Assembly: GCA_963422465.1 (NCBI GenBank)
Contig: OY730173.1
Coordinates: 1,860,001-1,924,000 of the forward strand
Direction of reading: 5' to 3'
Length of the DNA: 64,000 bases
Source: Lichina pygmaea
Taxonomy: Eukaryota; Ascomycota; Lichinomycetes; Lichinales; Lichinaceae
Part shown: piece by piece, positions 11,204 to 22,593 of the stretch
Numbering within the stretch: the first letter of the stretch is position 1
Layout of the letters: the number at the start of each line of letters is the position of its first letter
Notes under the pieces: generated by a model
Databases searched by the model: none
The model's input: only the letters and a program-made list of their open reading frames with translations
What the model was told of the DNA's origin: nothing
Translations under genes and position numbers: made by a program

Positions 11204-13783
11204 TCAGAGTGCCCTACATTTCCGCAACGTGCCTTGCGCCGTTGTTGCCTTGAGCCCGATCCTGCTCCGGCATTGTTGTGGTGGTCAGCAGACTTTTATG
11301 GGAGCAAACGGGCGATCTGGAGACGAAAACAAGCATCGAAAGAGAGGTAGTCGCTCAATCTTACCTGGCATCCAACGTAAAGCTCTCCCAAGCCGCAACC
11401 TTCTCCAGCCACTCGCCACATTCTTTCGTTTTCTCTCCGATCTGCGCGGCCTTGTCGTCTGGCGCTCCTTTGAGATCTTGTCCATCAGCGACGGTCCGCA
11501 CGAGAGCCGCTCGTTCCATCCAGCAGATCACCGCCATCTCGTAGTGCGCGGTCGGACAGGTCCAGTCGTCCTTCAAGAAGCCCTTGAACTGCAGGCGGTC
11601 TTGGCGGATGATGTCGTCCAGCAGGAGTGTCCGCGCGTCTTGGATCTGGCCCTGCGTGCGCTTGATCGCGGCGCGCAGCAGGGAATGGATCGCTTTCTCC
11701 TCAATTGGTTCGTGGTCCCAGCGGGCGTTGTGCGTCTCGGACCACGCCAGAGCGTCCAACGAGACCTGAAGATGTTCAGGTCGCATTCGTTTGTATCCGT
11801 CTGTGGTGGTATGATCAGCGTCGAACCCACATCTATGGACCGCCAAAATAGACGCGGTGACAGGCCACGAATACAAGAGAGGCCTTACTCCACAGATATA
11901 TCATCTCCTCCGCCGGGCTGACGCCGATGGCGTCTACAAAGTCAAGCGCCAACTCGTTCGCCCGCTGCTGCCATTTGCGGACCTTGCGCAAAACATGGAC
12001 GTCGAATGGAAGCTGGCGAGCCATGATCCACTTCTTTCCACTCAGACCGGGCACTTTCATCATGTATTCCTCGGCGCGCTTGGCGTGCACAGCCTGAACT
12101 TCATCAGCACATCGAAATAGCACCAATAACCTTTGGAATAACACACCGCTTGATTGGGATCCATCTGTTTGAGCTTCCGGTAAAGCTCAATCTGAGAGGC
12201 GCCGGCGCTGAAAAAGTACATCGCATGGGACCAGTTGTTCATCGTTACGCACTGATTGTCGAATGTCAGCCAGCTATCACGGACTCGTCGGGTGGACGGC
12301 GCCTGCCTCGAGAAAGCAACTTGTCGCATCTTCATAGTCGTGCATGAACAACGAGTTGAGGCTCCGCTCGAACATGGCCAGGGCATCAATCTGCTTGAGT
12401 TGGCTGTTGACGCTGCCCTTGAGTAGCTCGTTCGATTCCTCAAGCTCAAAATCGGCCGCTCGCATCCGGGCTTCCTCGAGCAACCACAGATGGCTTTTGG
12501 GATATCGGCCGCGCATCTCGGCGAGCAGTTCTTTGCAGCGCCTCTCCGGGTATCCGTCCAGGACGTCTTCCACGTCGTCTGGCAGAATGTCACAGAAGCC
12601 GGCAATTCCGTTGTAGAAGCCGAGCAGAACCAATCCCGCCATGGCACCGTTGATGTTTGAGATTTTGGTCACTTGCCAGAGCAGCTTCAGCCCTCGCTCC
12701 CGATCACCTCGGAAGCCGACAATGGCCAAGAGCTTTCCGAACGCGGGAGGGATCATTGAGATCATCACGAGCAAGAGACCGAAACAAAGCCCCGTGCCCG
12801 ACTGGATGAATGAATCGACAGGGTTTGGTACAACGCCGTTGTCTGCGCGAACACCTGGGGTTTTGGGAGCAAAATCCTGGTCTTGGGTCCCTATGGACGG
12901 AATGGTGCCTGGTGCTGAGGATATATCCGCCATCTCCTTCTGCGGGACCCGCTGAGAGTTGTCGGCGAAGCCTGACTTATCTGCTTCCTTCATCTCAGGT
13001 GCGTCATAGAATACCTCATCTTCGTCATCTGCGGCTGCTCGCACAGCTTGTTGCTCGTTGTTCGAGCTAGCGTGATCTGGTTTCCCCAACCGCCCTTCTG
13101 CAGAGACTTGCGTCAAGTCACCGGACCTTTGGTCTCCATCGACCGACACTGCCGGAGTGGATGCTAGCGAAGCTAATGAGTTCGGCAGCTTGCTCTTCGA
13201 ACCCTCAGCAGTCCTGTCTTGGGCGAAGTTCTTTTCTATTTCGATAAGCCCGTTCAACGTCATGTAGGCCTTCCTCAGCTTGTAAAAGCCCTTCAAGCTC
13301 TCGGTCAGACTCTCGGTAAGGACAGCCACGACGGCAGCCAGCAGCTGCGATTCGGCCTGGCACAAGGCGAATTCAGAGCCTGGAGGATATAGGGCCGAGG
13401 TACCACCGCCCCCATCGCGCTGCGCCTTTCGAAGGTCGTTTGACGCTGTCGCTTCAGCATCGTTGATGCACTCCAGAGCTGACATGTATCAGCAACAATT
13501 GACATTCTGCGGGCAGAACTACGAGTTCCTCACCATCTCGCATGACATCTTGCTCGAAGCCCAAGGTTGCTTTGATGAAGAGAACGATGCCCTTTCCAAG
13601 CTAAGCAACCGAGCCCCGTCTTCAGCATGCGCTCTCCATGCGAATAGGAGCGCCGGTGCTATGCTCCAGTCGAACAGTAGCACAAACCTTGTGGAACGAG
13701 GAATTGCCTTTGTTTAGTCCTTCCTCAGCTGCCTGAACATCATCATTGATGATAAGTGTGGCAGCTGTCGAATACTTTCGCAT
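11204..13783 (-). CDS. IML2: Iml2 family protein (inclusion body clearance, TTC39-like, DUF3808)
   Basis: Fungal member of the Iml2/TTC39 family; yeast Iml2 is linked to clearance of protein inclusions and to lipid droplets. Seven exons in transcript order: 13688-13783, 13534-13600, 12307-13478, 12147-12251, 11889-12093, 11365-11800 and 11204-11261 (712 aa from the first in-frame ATG). Seen: LIINDDVQAAEEGLNKGNSS, then FIKATLGFEQDVMRDALECI, SGTGLCFGLLLVMISMIPP, and the C-terminal half with EMIYLWNGYKRM and FTLDARIGLKATTAQ. An acidic tract followed by VFYDAPE (about 12996-13030) looks like an FFAT motif. The intron 12252-12306 appears to use a GC donor. The true start may lie in an additional upstream exon, because fungal homologues often have a short extra N-terminus. 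Divergent from SEM1. Confidence 0.88.
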
Positions 13784-14516
13784 CAGTTGTTCTGCGGGGA
13801 CGCCTGAGGCACATCGCAACTTGGCATACCACGCAATGCTTCCTCTACTGCAATATCAATCGTCAATAGACGAACTGTTCATCTCCCCATGGACGTTACA
13901 CACAGTATTTTGGTTCGTCCAGTGAATTCAAAGATCTGCTCGATTGCCGATGAGGCAGCGACCTCGCCGATTTGGGCGTGAGCCATGATCCCACTCGAAG
14001 CATGACGTATGCTGTAATAGACTCCGATCTTCTTAGATTACCGTACGTACGTACACCCTAACCTATGTCGCCGAAGGATGGATGCGCTGAAGATTCTACG
14101 TTGAATGTTCTTAATGATACCGTTTGAAGGCTGTGTCCGGTGGTCTCGAACTACAAAGGACCGTAGGGGCCTGCTGAGCCGAGGACACCACCTTCGTCAT
14201 ACCCGTAAGGTACGGAAGTAGGTATGCACGGGTAATTGGCAAGCTTGGCAGGGTCACGAGAGGTTGAAACCTGCTGACTAAACATACTGTAGCTACGCTA
14301 AAGAGCTGCCTACTCATCAGCATATGGCTGCCTAAAGATAGTGGGGCAACCTCAACTAGAAAGCGCACTGAAATAGCCAAGCACGACAGGCGTGTCATTG
14401 CAAACCCAAGTTCAATCCACCTCGTAACCGCAACGACCTTCCGGAACTTTTTCCGGCTTATCACCTCGACGGCCACACGCAACGCTCAGCGGTACAAGAA
14501 GCCCCTTTAACGAACA
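13784..14516. promoter_or_regulatory. Divergent intergenic region IML2 / SEM1
   Basis: A 733-bp stretch between divergent start codons, with no gene recognised. It contains a CGTACGTACGTAC palindromic run at about 14043-14055. It may also hold a missed 5' exon of IML2. No defined transcription factor site is claimed. Confidence 0.4.
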
Positions 14517-15300
14517 ATGCCCAGCTCCGGCGAACCCAACGAAAACAAGGCTGTCGCCAAGGACAGCGACAAAGCGACTGAAGCCTCCGAGGTGGAACAG
14601 CAACAGAAGAAGCCGGCAGCGCATCTCGAAGAGGATGACGAGTTTGAGGATTTCCCTGTTGACGGTACGTCTCGTCCTTCTCAATCCTTCGACTCCTTGG
14701 CAGTGATTTACAAAGGGCTGACGTCTGAGATACACGGAGAGCTAGACTGGACACAGGAAGACACCGATCCACCGCGCACAAACTCCAACCTCTGGGAAGA
14801 ATCCTGGGACGATGATGACGTCGACGAGGACTTTTCGGCGCAACTGAAGTATGCTTGGCTTAATCTATTTTCTCGGCGAATACCAGGCTGGACATTTGCA
14901 TCACGCCAATTCGCACTCACTGTTTCCACACCAACGAGCGCTGTTGATGCTTGTGCGTGTCTTGCCACCTCTTTCTATTCGTCGTTGTCCTTGTACATCT
15001 CCCTATCATTCCACGCATTTGCACCTCTCATATACGCGCCTCGACCTGTCTCCATCATCCGTTCATCTTCGCAGCTGTATCTGCTCCCCCTTTCCCAGCA
15101 ATCTGCACCAGCCAGCCTCAATTCCTTGACAATCTCTTCTCTCTCTGCGCCCATCATCTTCTTTCCCTCCCCCAAAAGAAGCGTGTCTCGCAGAACTCCC
15201 TCACCCCAGCGATCAAGCACTAAATCCCCGTCGATGTAGGGCGGAACTTAAAAAAGTACAGCAGGGAGAAGGAGGAGGAGCAAGCTCAGAACGAAAATGA
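14517..15300 (+). CDS. SEM1: 26S proteasome subunit Sem1/Rpn15 (DSS1)
   Basis: Small acidic, intrinsically disordered subunit of the proteasome lid, also found in TREX-2 and other PCI complexes. Three exons: 14517-14664, 14746-14848 and 15240-15300, giving 103 aa. The two conserved acidic/aromatic ubiquitin-binding segments are visible: EEDDEFEDFPVDDW and NLWEESWDDDDVDEDFSAQL. The short C-terminal helix follows (KAELKKVQQ). The second intron (391 nt) is several times longer than other introns here and is pyrimidine-rich. All junctions preserve frame, and the last exon begins with the G that completes a lysine codon. Confidence 0.95.
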
Positions 15301-15961
15301 AGCGCACACCGGCCGCCAGGGAGAGAGAGTGATGTGAGGGCCACCAGCTTGAGCGGTTTCTTCAGCGTGACTCGAAGTAGAAGGAGTTTTTAAACAATGC
15401 GCCTGCCTCCTAGGATCATTCAAACTTTTCTCGTCCTTCTGTTTGTGCTGGGACTATAAACAGCATTTGTTTGATTCGGCGATGACTCAGCCGGTGGGCT
15501 CACATCTGCGCTCTCTACTCATATCAAAACACTATACCAGCGACATATCTCCTCTTCTCTTGCTTTCTTCCTCTCCCTCTCCATGTCCCTCTTCTCATCG
15601 TCCTCTCTCCTCTCCATATTTTCCTGTTATTTTTTTAAATCCATGACCCTTCTCACCCAAGCTACCTGTCTTCTTCTTGACTTTCTACTAGCTCTGCTCG
15701 ATCGGGCTGCCGGCGGCGCAGTAGCATGCAGTATCACCCCGGCGGAATACATCTCCTACGAAGTGCTTGCTGTGCCCTTTCATGTTGAGAGAGGTGCTTG
15801 TCTGCTCATCATTTCGATACTTTCGTTGCCCAAGGAACACGAATATCGAAGAGCGATGACGAACCCTGGCCCACGTAATGTGCTATCTCGACTTGGTCCA
15901 ATTATTTTTCTCCCTAGCCATCTCTCCATCTTCAACCTCCGGATCTACGGCCATCTATGAT
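15301..15961. other. Convergent intergenic region SEM1 / PGK1
   Basis: No gene recognised. It holds the 3' flanks of SEM1 and PGK1, with long C/T-rich stretches (about 15555-15640). The frame at 15583-15960 has no family features and is rejected as a gene. Confidence 0.55.
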
Positions 15962-17633
15962 CTATGACTTGTTCTGCGCGGAACACACTACCAGTTAGTG
16001 ACGCCTTGAGATGAGTCTCTGATGCGGTAGCGCTGCGTGACTTGCAGGATATGCGGGTGCTCGAAGAACCTACCGAGAGAGCGGTTACACCAGGTAGCTC
16101 TTTTCCTTCGAGCAGTTCGAGCGACCTGTTCCATGTTCGATCGCCAGCATTAGTTACGATATATGCCCTTCTTCGAGGAAATCTTGGGGACGAGGAGGGT
16201 GATATGTCGGAGAGAACTTACGCTCCTCCACCTGTCGACACGTGGCTCAGTTTATCGTCGACGCCGTACTTGGCGGCGGCGGTGGCGGTGTCGCCGCCGC
16301 CGACGATGACCGTCTTGCCCTTCTGCACCGCGTCCACTGCGATGTCCAACAGTGCCTTGGTGCCCTTGGCGAACGGCTCCAACTCGAACACCCCTGGAGG
16401 TCTATTCCATGATGAGCTTGTTAGCTTCTGAAAGATGTACCAGAGTGGGATACGAAGAAACGTAATCGACCAACCCGTTCCAGAGAATAGTCTGTGCATC
16501 GTTCATCGATTTCTTGAAGAGCTCGATGCTCTTCTCCCCAACGTCCAGACCCAGCCATCCGTCCGGGATACCATCTTCGTGCGCGGCGTAGCCGGTTTTG
16601 GCGTTCTTGTCAAACTTATCCGCGATGATGGAATCGACCGGCAGTACCGTCGTCACGTTCTTCTCCTTGGCTTTATTCATCAGCGTTTGCGCGTTCTTCG
16701 AGCCCGGCTCGTCGAATAAGCTGTTGCCAATCTTGACGTTGTCTAGCGACTTGAGAAGAGTATAGGCCATGCCGCCGCAAATGACGAGACTGTTGACCTT
16801 CGTCAGGAGATTTTCAATCAGCTGGATCTTATCCGACACCTTTGCACCCCCAAGAATCGCCAAGAATGGGCGCTGCGGGTTCTCGAGCGCTTTCGCAAAG
16901 TAGTCCAGCTCTTTCTTCATGAGGAACCCCGAAGCCCGCTGCGGTAGGTCGACGCCCACCATTGAGCTGTGACCCCGATGAGCGGTTCCGAATGCGTCGT
17001 CTGAAATGGAGAATCAACCTGTAGATCTGCAATTCGATCAGGGGAACTCCGTACTGATGTAAACATCGCCAAGGACCGTCAAGCCTTTTCGGAACTCTGT
17101 GACCTTTGCCGGTTCGGCTTTGGCTTTCTTCCCCTCGGCATCCTTTGAGCTGCCCTCCTCTTCGGGGTGGAATCGTAGATTCTCAAGGAGGATGACCTTG
17201 CCGCCGCTGGACTTGTTCACAGCCTCTTCGGTCTCCTTGCCGACGCAATCGTTGAGGAAGGTGACGTCCTTCCCCAGTAGCTTCTCGAGCTCTGGCACCA
17301 CAGGCCTTAAGCTATATTTGTCGTTCCGCTTGCCGTCAGGCCGTCCCAGATGTGACATCAAGACGACAGCCTTGGCGCCATGCTCCAAGGCGTATTTGAT
17401 TGTCGGTATAGCTCCGACGATACGCTGATTGTTCGTTACTTTGCCATTAGAATCTAGGGGCACGTTGAAGTCGACCTACACGACACAGCCACTGTTAGTT
17501 TCCGAAACAAGGTGAAGGCTGGCTCGACGGGCCTCTGCAAGAATCCCAGGAGCAAGCATCAACATACGCGGATCAGCACTCTCTTGTCGCTGAGGTCGAC
17601 GTCGGTGATAGCAAGCTTGTTCGAGAGAGACAT
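15962..17633 (-). CDS. PGK1: Phosphoglycerate kinase
   Basis: Glycolytic enzyme (EC 2.7.2.3) that transfers phosphate from 1,3-bisphosphoglycerate to ADP in the cytosol. Six exons in transcript order: 17568-17633, 17055-17475, 16475-17000, 16222-16401, 16074-16125 and 15962-15973; 418 aa, the standard length. Seen: [20 protein letters not shown], substrate-site [46 protein letters not shown], and the nucleotide-site region [15 protein letters not shown] with [12 protein letters not shown]. The terminal coding exon is only 12 nt (NKS plus stop). Five introns of 54-96 nt all keep frame. As a highly expressed gene it is expected to have a strong constitutive promoter; I assigned no specific element. 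Confidence 0.97.
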
Positions 17634-18476
17634 GTTTGCTAGAGCTGTTCGACCGGTGTGAACTGTTCTGGCAACGGCAGCCAACTGGTGGACGGCTTTC
17701 TTTGGCGGGGCGGGGACGTGGCGTTGGTGGGGGCAATGAGGGGTTCGTTTCCTGTGACATCACTTGCTCGTATGGTACGGTACCGTACCTGTCTGCCCGC
17801 GAATGGGGGTCTTCCCGTATCATCAGATGATAGGATGAACTTCCACTTTGCTGCACTGTACCTTTATACATTACGTACCGTTGAAATTTACGTGTAAGGG
17901 ATCCTCAAGTGGCTGTCTTTGAAAGCCTTTCTGCATCCTGAGGTCGGTGAAGTTCTTGCAAACCAAGCAGCCGAGGTTTTACTCAGCGTCCATACATGCA
18001 CTGTACATGCAGATCTTGTAGATGGCCAAGATGCGAGAGTAGCAGTGGTCTTTGACCATGTCCGAAGAACATTCTCGTGACTACCATGTCACATATGAGG
18101 TGACGCAGCCTAGCTTCAGATCAGAATCATCGCCGATCAAGCTCAACGTGATCTCAGAGTTGTTTCAACGTTCTCCCTTGCACCTTCTTTATATTCACGC
18201 CTGTTAAAAAGAGTACCAGTGCCACAACAAGACATATTTGGGAGCACCAGACGGCTTGTCCATTAATAGCACAAATGAGACCCGTATTCGGAGGCTTCAA
18301 CGCCCAATCGTAAGTAGAAGTAGCGGTGTAAGCCTTCGCCGTCATGAACCCCCCAAGACGAATTGCCAAGAAAACCCTTTGCGATTCGAATGTCTGTCCA
18401 CAATCAAAAGTCCGGAGACGACAAGATGCAGTCCAGCAGCTGTTCATCAACACCCCGTGGCCGTCTCTAGACTTCG
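17634..18476. promoter_or_regulatory. Upstream region of PGK1
   Basis: An 843-bp gap between the PGK1 start and the 3' end of the Mpv17-family gene. It includes TACGGTACCGTACC at about 17777-17790, of the palindromic type common in this window. No gene recognised. Confidence 0.4.
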
Positions 18477-19389
18477 TCCGCCGAGTTTGTCAGGGACAGA
18501 TACGCTGTCCAAGCGATGCTGATAGTAGACACCATCGGCTGTATGGAAGTCGGTGTGAGAAGCATTGCCTAATTGACAGGAGTGTGATCAAGGACTCACC
18601 AGCTGAAACTGTATTGGCACAACCCGGAAGTTGAGTACCTGCACCGCGGGCCAGATGAGATAGTTGGCTTTCAGCGACGGCAGATAGACATCCTTTAGTT
18701 TGCGTGCAACGGCACGTCTCCCACCACCCTCGGCCACAGTCATGTAGGTGAAGAAGGCAGCCAGTCCTGATCGCGTCAGGGTAACGTTCAGCGACAAGGG
18801 CCAGACATGACATACCCATCGGAGCAAAGATGACCTGATCGAAGGCTACCCGTTTCAGAGCAGGGCCCATCCCCGACGCCTTCGTGGCCGGGAACAGTCG
18901 TGACAGAAGTTGGAACCATTTGAATTGAACAGGCGCCATTATAAACCCATAGGCCATGAACCGCGTGAGCCGTTCGAAGTCGAAAGGCGGCGGCAGCTTG
19001 GACGACGGTGGGATGAGATCCTTGTGCGAAAAAGGGTTCTTCTCATCGAGTTCATGAATCTCGATTGCCAGAAAGTCGTCTTTGGTGACTCCACCCGCTT
19101 TCCGAACTGCTCGCTGACGGATCGCCGTGAGGGATTGAGCAACGGTGTCCGCTATGCCACCGAGTACCTGTAGCAAAGCCTATTTTCAGCGAGTTTCCTA
19201 CGGACTGCCGACGCACCCCAGCCAACAACGACGCATGATCAACAGACATGCTTACAGCGTTTGTGATCATCATCGTCAAGACTGTGTTCACTCTTTGTCA
19301 GAAAGATGGCTCGGTTCAAGGACGGTGGCATCACTCTCACCTGGTTTCTCGGCATAGTATGCGTTGAACTTGGCGATCAGCCTCGACAT
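18477..19389 (-). CDS. Mpv17/PMP22 family integral membrane protein
   Basis: Small multi-span membrane protein of the Mpv17/PMP22/Sym1 family, whose members sit in the mitochondrial inner membrane or peroxisomes and are thought to form channels. Five exons in transcript order: 19341-19389, 19256-19282, 18816-19167, 18600-18766 and 18477-18538; 218 aa. Seen: FNAYYAEKPVLTMMITNAVL, GGIADTVAQSL, AYGFIMAPVQFKWFQLLSRL, FDQVIFAPMGLAAFFTYM, and the signature near the end YLIWPAVQVLNFRVVPIQ followed by a conserved terminal helix. The signature is close to the W-x-x-W-P-x-x-Q-x-x-N-F pattern of the family. A linker of about 35 residues after the first helix is longer than in Sym1, so this is a paralogue class and I give no symbol. 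Confidence 0.88.
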
Positions 19390-20393
19390 GATGACCAGCT
19401 CCACCAAGAAGACGACGAAGTGAAGCAAAGGCTGTTGACGATAAGCTCCCAGTCAGCCATGTCGTCAGGCGTGGAATGATTAGCGCTCGATGAAAGCAGT
19501 GCAGGAGCGTACCACTCTCCCATAGATATACCTGCTATTCAGCGCCGCCAGATATCGTCGTCTCGTTGCTTCCATGTCTAAGGAGGATCTCGATAAACTC
19601 TGTGGTGTTCTACGGCCAAGAAAGGAGAGTATGTACTTGCAGGTTTTGGGGAAGCAATGATGGCAGGTTACGAGATCCTGGAGAGGGCCAGTCCATGGGT
19701 CACGATGCCGATTTGGCACTATCGTATTTCGTACCGTACGAGTACAGTACGTGTTACTGGTACGTACTTCGTACAGACAAGTGGCACGTTGACTTGCGCC
19801 ACTCACCGGTTACCATTACGTAGCTCCGCGGTACGGAAGTACGTATGTACGTACCCCTCGTACGGTACGGAAGTATGGAAGTACAGCCACGTGACGTACG
19901 AGTATTCCATATTGGTGGATGGTACTTACGTACGTACGTACCTTCGTACGTAAAGTACAGATGAAGTGGAGCTACATACTCCGTACGTAGCGCAAGAGAT
20001 ACTCTTTCTATTTAGTGGAAGCTCGGCCCATCAACAAGCCCCAGGCTTTTGGTGACACCCGCGAACAGGGGCGATCACTTTTGGACGGCCTTGCTTTCCC
20101 AGAAAATCATGAATTTGATATGATGTTTGAGCTGTAAGACAGGCTCCTTCACAGGAAAGTGTGAAGTCAAGACCAGAAGTGGCTAGTCTCTCGTACTGAG
20201 AGACAACAGTAGACGTTCGTAAGAGCAGCTCGAAGATACTGATGTACGTTACGTACTGTAGTGTGGCACTGCAAGGCCAACTAGCTGCACGAGACAGTCG
20301 AAGACAGATCGCTCGGAAACGTCACTGAACCGCCTTCGCTAGGAACGAGGTGCTTTGTAGTATCGACTATCGTATTCCACCATGTTCTAGCAG
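19390..20393. other. Intergenic region dense in GTAC/TACGTA palindromes
   Basis: About 1 kb with no gene recognised. Between 19725 and 19995 it has many overlapping copies of TACGTAC, GTACGGTAC and CGTACG. This is the densest such cluster in the window. It lies upstream of the Mpv17-family gene and past the TRS65 3' end. Confidence 0.6.
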
Positions 20394-22365
20394 TCAAGGC
20401 TGACCAGTATTGCCGTCGCCTTCGCAAAAGACTGTAGGAAGGTCGACGATATCCACCTCGTCAGCACTGACTAGATCGATCACTCGTAAAGCTTCGACTT
20501 GTAAAGCTCCCGTTGCCAGAGCCACCAACTGTAGGTCGAGTTCATGACAAGCGGAGGGCGCCAATGGTCTGGCAATGAGGAGGATTAGCTATCCGCTCCA
20601 AGAGAGATGCCGGGTCGGAAGAACATACCGCAGTCGTACGTCGGTGGTCAAGCAGATCACTTCGGCAGGGTCCATGACGGTCGCTTTCTGGGTTTGGTGC
20701 ACGGTAGGCTGGTCAAGGACTGCCTCGGCCAATGTACTGCTGTCTCCGGTCCACAGCGCCACCGGTCCGATAGTCTTGGTGAGTCGACGACGCCGAGGCA
20801 TCACCATTAAAGCCAGCTCCTTGGATGCTCGAGAACGGTTGACGATAAAAACCCTCCAAAGGAACACTTCGCCAACGCAAACTTTCGGCGGACCAGATAT
20901 CGTGATCGTCATGCCTGACCACTGTGCTTCCTCGGACCGGTGCATCGCAGCTCGCGCGGAGTTTTCGTCAGCCTGGTTTTCTGAAGAGTTTGTACGAACG
21001 TCTGTCTCCGACTCTTCCAGCGCGTCGTGATCGTGTGCCATGAGGGAGGCCAATGCTATTTCATCCGCTCCTAGTTGCGCCCTAGGGGAGACGCTACCAG
21101 CGGGGCGCGGGGCGATGCTGAAGTCAACGCTGGTTCGCCATCTGACCGTGATTAAAGGGCTGCACTCATCAGAAACCAGGACCTTGAGCCGCATGACGAC
21201 CTCCAATATCCTGAACTTCGAGTACCGTTGTGCGCTATTCTCGGATTTATGGGCTAAGGTAAGTCGATAGATGATAGTCACAACATCTCCGAGTGTGCAC
21301 GTTAGAGGTAGACTCCCGTGGCTAGGTTCCACCAAGGGGCTGACATCGCCTTCCTCCAACGATAGCGAAAGCCCTTGGAGCGCCACGTCGCATCCTGCCA
21401 GTGGGCTGACCTCGAGATCCAAGGATGCATTGACCGAAGGCGCTTGGAGATGAGTGTGTAGCTTAGCGTATCGAACTCGAAAGTTTGTGGCGGATACTGT
21501 CCGAAAGGTCCGCGACAGTCCGCTTTCCAGCCTGCGAGATGGCTTAGGCGGGGGCCGTGTGACGGGCACGACACGGGACACCCGGGTTGCAGACAGATAC
21601 GGCTTGACATGTGCCATGGTTGGATCACCTTGCAATGGCTCAAGAAGATTGATGCCAGCTGGGACTTGGCTCTCGAGGTACCCTTCGTTCTCCCGCCTCA
21701 ATGAAGAAGTCTCCGGTGCACTTAGATTGACAGTAGCGTGGAAAGACACAGATGACTGGACATGTTTCGTTTGCGGTCGGCCTGCGAAGGATCAGTCACA
21801 GACTTACACCTGGTATAGCTTTAGGATGATGTGTACCTAAGAAGACGCTGAACCGCCACGCTGCACATAGCTGGCTGGGGTTACTGCTAGAGTTCCTCTT
21901 TGGAAACACGAACACTTCGCTGCCAGCATTCTCGAGACTTTGTGTATACAGCAAGTCGTGTGACGAAGGTTGATATGGAGCATCCCTGCCTTCCAGATCA
22001 GAGGCCGGCTGGTATGGAACAGCGTGTGCATCGATTGAGACAGAGGATTTAGCTAAACAGGAGAGCAAGGTATCCTCGTCCGAGTAAGCTGTGCTGAGCA
22101 CAGCATAAACATAAAGATGCTCATCTGTCACCTAGAGATGAGTAAGAGTTGAGTCTAGAAGAATGGAGATGAGAGACGACTGACCGTAGTAGAGAAGCTG
22201 CCGCTCTCGAACGTCTGTTAGAGCTCCTTCATCCCCAATGTGCTCCGTCCTGATGATCTGCCGTAGATCGACTTCAGAGGCATAGGGAACTATTGTTGAA
22301 AGCTTCGAAGCACTGATGAGCTCAGCCTCTGGGTCGTTGAATGGCATCATCAAAACACCGGCCAT
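20394..22365 (-). CDS. TRS65: TRAPP II complex subunit Trs65
   Basis: Subunit of the TRAPP II tethering complex, which activates Ypt31/32 (Rab11) at the late Golgi. Four exons in transcript order: 22185-22365, 21837-22124, 20629-21781 and 20394-20568; 598 aa. Seen: N-terminal segment with DEHLYVYAVLSTAYSDEDT, a central Ig-like beta-rich region (VSFHATVNLSAPETSS; NFRVRYAKLHTHLQAPSVN), and a C-terminal domain ending LALQVEALRVIDL-like residues and VDIVDLPTVFCEGD. Introns are 55-60 nt. The start is the ATG at 22365; upstream in-frame codons are not ATG. Family call rests on the C-terminal pattern and overall layout. Divergent from PRP40 with only 228 bp between start codons. Confidence 0.78.
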
Positions 22366-22593
22366 TTCTGCCACTTAGTGAGGGTTTGAGAAGCCGCATC
22401 AAGGGTTCGGCGATTGCCGTGCTAGCGTCGCGCTATTGGCGGCTAATCGGATAGGTACTGTAATTTGCTTGTCGAGCGGCTCTATTGTCCTGTCCCTTTT
22501 GCAACTGGATTTCACGGGACCAGTCTTTCTCACCTGCCAACCTTTGTCTTCGCCGTCCACTGGGCCTATCCGAGACATCGCATAGCAACAGCC
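22366..22593. promoter_or_regulatory. Compact bidirectional promoter TRS65 / PRP40
   Basis: Only 228 bp separate the two start codons, so both genes must share this region for their promoters and 5' leaders. I see no well-defined factor site. Confidence 0.5.

Noticed and set aside
15583-15960. Plus-strand 125-codon frame between SEM1 and PGK1
   Set aside because: Leucine-rich composition comes from C/T-rich DNA; no family features, and it lies in the 3' flank of PGK1.
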